From the NCBI GenBank assembly GCA_050946195.1, contig JBMNUI010000020.1:1-29461 (forward strand): 29,461 bases of DNA, read 5' to 3'. Position numbers and translations under genes: made by a program. The stretch comes from UMGS1002 sp050946195. GTDB lineage: Bacteria; Bacillota; Clostridia; Oscillospirales; CAG-272. The notes under the pieces were generated by a model that saw nothing but the letters and a program-made list of their open reading frames with translations, was not told where the DNA came from and did not search any database. Shown in pieces: positions 26,122-29,461 of the stretch (position 1 is the stretch's first letter; the number at the start of each line of letters is the position of its first letter).

Positions 26122-27582
26122 CTATTTTTGGGCTCCTTTCGCGGAGTCGTCCTCACTCTCAGGTATCTTTTCTTCAAATTTATACTTTCTGTTTTCCAGG
26201 GGGATTTCAGTCGGGTAGCAGCCGTCAAAGCAGGCTGTGCAGAAGCCGCAGCAGCCGCCGGTGCCGGAGGCCAGCCGCTTTACATTATCTAAGCTGAGGT
26301 ACCCGAGCGAGTCTGCCCCGATTATCCGGGCAATCTCGTCGGCCGTGTGGCGGCAGGCAATCAGGTAATCGCGCGAGTCGATGTCTGTGCCGTAATAGCA
26401 GGGGTTAAGGTACGGCGGAGAGGCTATCCTCATATGCACCTCCGACGCCCCGGCCTCGTGCAGAAGGTTTACAATCCGGGCGCTGGTCGTCCCTCTGACA
26501 ATCGAGTCGTCAATCAGCACCACGCGCTTGCCGCGGACAACCTCGGTTATTGGGTTGAGCTTGATTCTCACCATGTCCTCCCGGCTCTTCTGCTCGGGGG
26601 CGATAAATGTGCGGCCTATATATTTGTTCTTGATAAATCCTATCTCATAGGGTATACCCGACTTCCTCGCGTAGCCGAGAGCCGCGTCAAGCCCCGAGTC
26701 GGGCACGCCGACTACCACATCGGCCTCTACCGGATGTTCTTCAGCCAAAAACTCGCCGGCGCGGACCCTTGCCTCGTGAACCGAGTACCCGTCTATCACC
26801 GAATCCGGACGGGCGAAGTAAATATACTCAAACACGCAGAGTGCCCGCTCCTTCCTGCCGCAGTGCTCCCTTATGCTGCGAACTCCCGATTTGTCGAATA
26901 TCAGAATTTCTCCGGGCTCCACGTCGCGCACAAACTCGGCGCCGACCGCGTCGAGCGCGCAGCTCTCGGAGGCCACAACATATATTCCGTCGGCGGTCTT
27001 CCCAAAGCACAGCGGCTTGAAGCCGTGGCCGTCACGCACAGCCATGAGCTTCTGGGGTGACATGACAAGCAGCGAATAGGCCTCTTCAAGCCGGTACATA
27101 GCCTGACAGACCGCCTCCTCGATAGAGCTCGTCTCAAGGCGTTTATTTGTGATGATGTATGAAATCACTTCGGTGTCGCTGGTGGTGTGGAAAATCGAGC
27201 CCCGCAGCTCAAGTTCCGAGCGCAGGTCATATGAATTGACAAGGTTGCCGTTGTGGGCCAGCGCCATTGTACCCTTTATGTGGTTGACCACCACCGGCTG
27301 TGCGTTGGTGCGGTCGTTTGTGCCGGTTGTCCCGTAGCGCACATGGCCTATGGCGCAGTTGCCGAACTTAAGCTTTTCAAGGCTCTCGGAATTAAAAACC
27401 TCGTTGACAAGCCCGGTGTCCTTGTATGTGGTGAACACGCCCTTGTCATTGACCGTAATGCCGCAGGACTCCTGTCCCCGGTGCTGCAGCGCGTAAAGGC
27501 CGTAGTAGACCATGCGCGCCACGTCGCAGGTAACCGGGCTGAACACGCCGAAAATCCCGCATTCTTCCCTGATTTCAGCCAT
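26122..27582 (-). CDS. purF: Amidophosphoribosyltransferase
   Basis: This 486-residue enzyme catalyses the committed step, PRPP plus glutamine to phosphoribosylamine. The glutaminase nucleophile is Cys8 in EECGIFGVF, so a 7-residue propeptide should be removed to expose it. Glutaminase blocks include YALQHRGQESCGI, GHVRYGTTG and AHNGNLVN. The PRPP site is VVLIDDSIVRGTTS, with Asp358-Asp359. Four cysteines match the [4Fe-4S] ligands of the Bacillus subtilis type: one in LCVFEYIYFARPDS, Cys395 in NPCYYG, and Cys448/Cys451 in FCTACF. This suggests an oxygen-sensitive, iron-sulfur form, in keeping with an anaerobe. The C-terminal tail is charged (EEKIPESEDDSAKGAQK). ATG at 27582 has GGAG 6 bases upstream. 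Confidence 0.98.
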   Translation of the reverse strand: MAEIREECGIFGVFSPVTCDVARMVYYGLYALQHRGQESCGITVNDKGVFTTYKDTGLVNEVFNSESLEKLKFGNCAIGHVRYGTTGTNDRTNAQPVVVNHIKGTMALAHNGNLVNSYDLRSELELRGSIFHTTSDTEVISYIITNKRLETSSIEEAVCQAMYRLEEAYSLLVMSPQKLMAVRDGHGFKPLCFGKTADGIYVVASESCALDAVGAEFVRDVEPGEILIFDKSGVRSIREHCGRKERALCVFEYIYFARPDSVIDGYSVHEARVRAGEFLAEEHPVEADVVVGVPDSGLDAALGYARKSGIPYEIGFIKNKYIGRTFIAPEQKSREDMVRIKLNPITEVVRGKRVVLIDDSIVRGTTSARIVNLLHEAGASEVHMRIASPPYLNPCYYGTDIDSRDYLIACRHTADEIARIIGADSLGYLSLDNVKRLASGTGGCCGFCTACFDGCYPTEIPLENRKYKFEEKIPESEDDSAKGAQK

Positions 27583-27597
27583 ATACTGCTCCGTCCC

Positions 27598-28311
27598 TCA
27601 TTTGCCGCCGAAGACCCGTCTCATCATCTCCTGATAGGCCTCCTCCACCCCGCCGAGGTCGCGGCGGAACCTGTCCTTATCGAGCTTTTCGTTGGTTTTG
27701 GCGTCCCAGAAGCGGCAGGTGTCGGGTGAAATCTCGTCAGCCAAGACGATCTTACCGTCCGAAGTGCGCCCGAACTCAAGCTTGAAATCGACAAGTTTGA
27801 TGCCGAGGTTGAGGAAATACTCTTTCAGAATGTCATTAACCTTAAATGCCATTGATTTTATCGTCTCAATTTCTTCTTCTGTGACAAGCCTGAGGGCGAG
27901 CGCGTGGTATTCGTTTATCAGCGGGTCATGCAGCTCGTCGTCCTTATATGAAAACTCAATCGTGGGGCGGGAAAAGACAATCCCCTCCTCCACGCCGTAG
28001 CGTTTTGCAAACGACCCCGCCGAAATATTTCGGATTATCACCTCAAGCGGGACAATCGAGACCCGCCTGACCAGCGTCTCACGCTCGTTAAGCTCCTCAA
28101 CATAATGTGTGGGTATGCCGGACTTCTCAAGCAGGCGCATAAGATAATTCGTCATGCGGTTGTTGACCTCGCCCTTGCCGGCGATAGTGCCCCTTTTCGT
28201 GCCGTCAAAGGCGGTGGCGTCGTCTTTATACGACACGATAACATAATCCGGATTTTCTGTGGCAAATACTTTCTTGGCTTTCCCTTCGTAGAGCTGTTCC
28301 CTTTTTTCCAT
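27598..28311 (-). CDS. purC: Phosphoribosylaminoimidazole-succinocarboxamide synthase
   Basis: This 237-residue enzyme joins CAIR and aspartate to give SAICAR. Family blocks are LYEGKAKKVFAT at the N-terminus, DDATAFDGTKRGTIAGKGEVNN, VPLEVIIRNISAGSFAKRYG, LVDFKLEFGRTSDGKIVLADEISPD, and a final DLGGVEEAYQEMMRR. The open frame extends to 28428 but the upstream part covers the palindromic repeat. ATG at 28311 gives the family N-terminus and has AAAGGA about 7 bases upstream. It precedes purF by 15 bp. No purB is present in the window, so the next step is encoded elsewhere. Confidence 0.97.
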   Translation of the reverse strand: MEKREQLYEGKAKKVFATENPDYVIVSYKDDATAFDGTKRGTIAGKGEVNNRMTNYLMRLLEKSGIPTHYVEELNERETLVRRVSIVPLEVIIRNISAGSFAKRYGVEEGIVFSRPTIEFSYKDDELHDPLINEYHALALRLVTEEEIETIKSMAFKVNDILKEYFLNLGIKLVDFKLEFGRTSDGKIVLADEISPDTCRFWDAKTNEKLDKDRFRRDLGGVEEAYQEMMRRVFGGK

Positions 28312-28327
28312 ATTTAATCCTTTCTTC

Positions 28328-28419
28328 CGGAGCTCCGCCCCCGAAGCCTCGGTTACTTCCCGGGGGCGCTGCCCCCGGACCCCCGCCAAAGAAACTTTTT
28401 TGAAAAAAAGTTTCTTTGG
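28328..28419. repeat. Palindromic intergenic repeat element between purE and purC
   Basis: Three palindromes sit side by side in this 203-bp gap: CGGAGCTCCG (28328-28337), CCGGGGGC/GCCCCCGG (28360-28378) and CCAAAGAAACTTTTTT with its exact complement (28386-28401/28404-28419, 2-base loop). The composite resembles the short non-coding palindromic repeats scattered between genes in many Clostridia. It is probably a REP/MITE-like unit inserted inside the operon; no terminal duplication was found by eye. Confidence 0.65.
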
Positions 28420-28514
28420 AATCTTCAAAAAACTTTAATTCAAAACTTTTTATGGGGTTTTTCAGGCTGAATTGAAGTTCTTGAAACTAAAATACTGATA
28501 AAGCGCTGTGAGGC

Positions 28515-29009
28515 TTATTGGTTCAGTTCTTCCTCAACCGCCTTGTTTTTGGCAAGGACCCTCTCGCTGTCGGCCCGGCGGCGCTCGGCCAGCTTTTGAG
28601 CAAGCCCCTCGTCGGTGAGCGAGAGTATCTCAACCGACAGCAAAGCGGCGTTGACCCCTCCGTCCACTGCAACCGTCGCCACAGGTATTCCCGGCGGCAT
28701 CTGTACCGTGGACAGCAGTGCGTCAACACCGCCTAAATATCCGGATTTTACAGGTATCCCGATAACCGGGAGCGTGGTAACGGCAGCGGCAGCCCCCGCA
28801 AGATGCGCTGCCATGCCTGCGGCTGCTATAATCACACCGAAGCCGTTTTCTCTGGCAGACGAGCAAAAAGCCCTCACCTGCTCGGGAGTGCGGTGGGCCG
28901 ACCAGACGTGAGCTTCATACGGCACGCCGAATTCCTTCAGCACCTCGACCGCTTTCCTCACGACAGGCAGATCGCTGTCGCTCCCCATGATAATTGCAAC
29001 TTTTTTCAT
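28515..29009 (-). CDS. purE: N5-carboxyaminoimidazole ribonucleotide mutase (PurE)
   Basis: This 164-residue enzyme makes CAIR. Motifs are IIMGSDSDLPVV (from residue 6), HVWSAHRTPEQV with His39, IIAAAGMAAHLAGAAAA, and LLSTVQMPPGIPVATVAV. The SAHRTPE segment fits the class I enzyme that takes N5-CAIR from PurK. No purK occurs in the window, so it must be elsewhere, or this enzyme uses AIR and CO2. ATG at 29009 has AAGGA about 10 bases upstream. It is the first gene after the riboswitch-controlled leader, and the repeat-containing gap separates it from purC. Confidence 0.96.
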   Translation of the reverse strand: MKKVAIIMGSDSDLPVVRKAVEVLKEFGVPYEAHVWSAHRTPEQVRAFCSSARENGFGVIIAAAGMAAHLAGAAAAVTTLPVIGIPVKSGYLGGVDALLSTVQMPPGIPVATVAVDGGVNAALLSVEILSLTDEGLAQKLAERRRADSERVLAKNKAVEEELNQ

Positions 29010-29030
29010 CTGTCAGCATTCCTTCTCAGA

Positions 29031-29075
29031 AAAATTAAAAGGGCGCACTTGCTCCTCAGAAAAGTAAGTGCGCCC
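29031..29075 (-). terminator. Riboswitch-controlled intrinsic terminator upstream of purE
   Basis: On the minus strand GGGCGCACTT (29075-29066) pairs perfectly with AAGTGCGCCC (29050-29041), followed by TTTTAATTTTT. The first four bases of the 5' arm (GGGC) are also the 3' end of the ZTP aptamer, so ligand binding should block terminator formation. Confidence 0.9.
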
Positions 29076-29146
29076 AGACGGTCGGCTAAAAAAGGTTTTT
29101 CCGCTCCTTGGTGGTTCTCCACCCTTACCCGTCAGTCACGGAAACC
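29072..29146 (-). ncRNA. ZTP (pfl) riboswitch aptamer
   Basis: Read on the minus strand, the leader has the layout of the pfl motif. P1 is formed by GGTTTCCG (29146-29139) and CGGAAAAACC, and is followed by the conserved TGACTGACGGG. P2 is GGTGG (29123-29119) with CCACC (29114-29110), then AAGGAGCGG. After a T-rich linker comes GCCGACCGTCTGGGC. GACGG (29133-29129) can pair with CCGTC (29081-29077) as the known pseudoknot, and GCC/GGC forms P3. Known ZTP riboswitches sense ZMP/ZTP, purine intermediates that build up when 10-formyl-tetrahydrofolate is low, and activate purine and one-carbon genes. The downstream genes here fit exactly. Confidence 0.92.
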
Positions 29147-29188
29147 TGTAACAGAACTGCCCCTAGGGCGGCTCCTTTTACATTTAAA

Positions 29189-29217
29189 ATTATATCACGG
29201 CCGGGGGTGTCTGTCAA
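29189..29217 (-). promoter_or_regulatory. Promoter of the purine operon
   Basis: On the minus strand TTGACA (29217-29212) and TATAAT (29194-29189) are both perfect consensus with a 17-bp spacer. Transcription should begin near 29182, giving a leader of about 170 bases that contains the riboswitch. A constitutively strong promoter fits control by termination. Confidence 0.92.
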
Positions 29218-29231
29218 CCGTCCTGAAATAA

Positions 29232-29253
29232 TTACTCGTCCAAATTCGAGTAA
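29232..29253. repeat. Short inverted repeat between the divergent promoters
   Basis: TTACTCG (29232-29238) and CGAGTAA (29247-29253) flank an 8-base centre, about 15 bp upstream of the pur -35 box. It may be an operator shared by the two divergent genes; it is not a clear PurR box. Confidence 0.35.
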
Positions 29254-29302
29254 AAAGTGCCGCGGCATTTGGTGTATTTTGTCCATTACCTCCCGGGCTT
29301 GC

Positions 29303-29331
29303 TTGTTTTTTCGTGAGAAATATATTATAAT
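29303..29331 (+). promoter_or_regulatory. Promoter of the PPTase-like gene
   Basis: TTGTTT (29303-29308) and TATAAT (29326-29331) are spaced by 17 bp, with the ATG at 29367. The leader is about 30 bases long. Confidence 0.7.
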
Positions 29332-29366
29332 ATTCAAGACACCGTATTCCGAAAGGAGAGCCGCGC

Positions 29367-29461
29367 ATGACCTGCGTCTACTTTGCCGATGTCACGCCCC
29401 TTGAGAAACCGGAATACTATGCTACGGTTATCGGGCGGCTCTCGCCCGAGCGCCGCAAAAA
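29367..29461 (+). CDS. Probable 4'-phosphopantetheinyl transferase (partial, N-terminus only)
   Basis: Only 31 codons are present before the right edge. The sequence MTCVYFADVTPLEKPEYYA, ending in a LSPERRKK segment, resembles the N-terminus of Sfp-type phosphopantetheinyl transferases. These often begin with a hydrophobic strand and a D-V-S/T turn, followed by SPER(R/Q)xK. Such enzymes attach the phosphopantetheine arm to carrier proteins. The catalytic magnesium-binding residues lie outside the window, so the call is tentative. ATG at 29367 has AAAGGAG about 8 bases upstream. The gene has its own promoter and runs divergently from the purine operon. Confidence 0.6.
   Translation, partial: MTCVYFADVTPLEKPEYYATVIGRLSPERRK

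Larger units (their letters stand above)
29010..29366. other. Divergent regulatory region between purE and the PPTase-like gene
   Basis: This 357-bp region has no coding sequence. It holds the pur promoter, ZTP riboswitch and terminator on the minus strand, a short inverted repeat, and a plus-strand promoter, each listed separately. Confidence 0.85.

Noticed and set aside
28312..28428. N-terminal extension of purC
   Set aside because: The extra 39 codons are translated from the palindromic repeat and precede the family N-terminus; ATG at 28311 has its own ribosome binding site.
29010..29182. Guanine-type purine riboswitch in the purE leader
   Set aside because: The characteristic three-way junction with its two interacting 7-base loops is absent; the ZTP layout fits throughout.

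Overview
The window looks like chromosomal DNA of an anaerobic Clostridia-type Firmicute, probably Oscillospiraceae/Ruminococcaceae-like. This rests on four things: a GlgC plus GlgD pair, an IreB-family protein, a long clostridial-type PurL next to a separate PurO and AICAR transformylase, and good sigma-A promoters in otherwise GC-rich DNA (judged by eye, not computed). No phage genes, transposase or CRISPR array were seen.

Region 1 (1-9097, minus strand) is a glycogen operon transcribed right to left: glgB, glgC, glgD, glgA, glgP and a GH13 alpha-glycosidase cut by the left window edge. GlgC/GlgD make ADP-glucose, GlgA polymerises it and GlgB branches it; GlgP and the GH13 enzyme degrade glycogen. 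Several junctions are 4-bp ATGA overlaps. A 430-bp divergent intergenic region (9098-9527) holds two inverted repeats and three copies of a 10-bp motif spaced exactly 30 bp.

Region 2 (9408-14064, plus strand) is a Gld-type ABC export operon: an ATPase with an unusual acidic tail, a membrane permease, a GldG-like membrane-anchored protein and a DUF4340-type protein. It starts from a consensus promoter. Its substrate is unknown.

Region 3 (14092-15528, plus strand) holds an ireB-like gene, ribF (riboflavin kinase/FAD synthetase) and tRNA-Ser(CGA). The tRNA has its own promoter, which overlaps a perfect 16-bp-arm palindrome, and it is followed by terminators.

Region 4 (29217 down to 15767, minus strand) is a large purine operon: purE, purC, purF, purM, purN, purO, AICAR transformylase (purH-like), purD, purL and fhs. 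It is headed by a perfect-consensus promoter and a ZTP (pfl) riboswitch whose 3' end overlaps an intrinsic terminator. Because ZMP/ZTP builds up when 10-formyl-tetrahydrofolate is short, the switch should induce both the formyl-consuming enzymes and fhs, which makes the cofactor. A palindromic intergenic repeat separates purE from purC.

Region 5 (29303-29461, plus strand) is a divergent promoter and the start of a probable 4'-phosphopantetheinyl transferase gene, cut by the right window edge.
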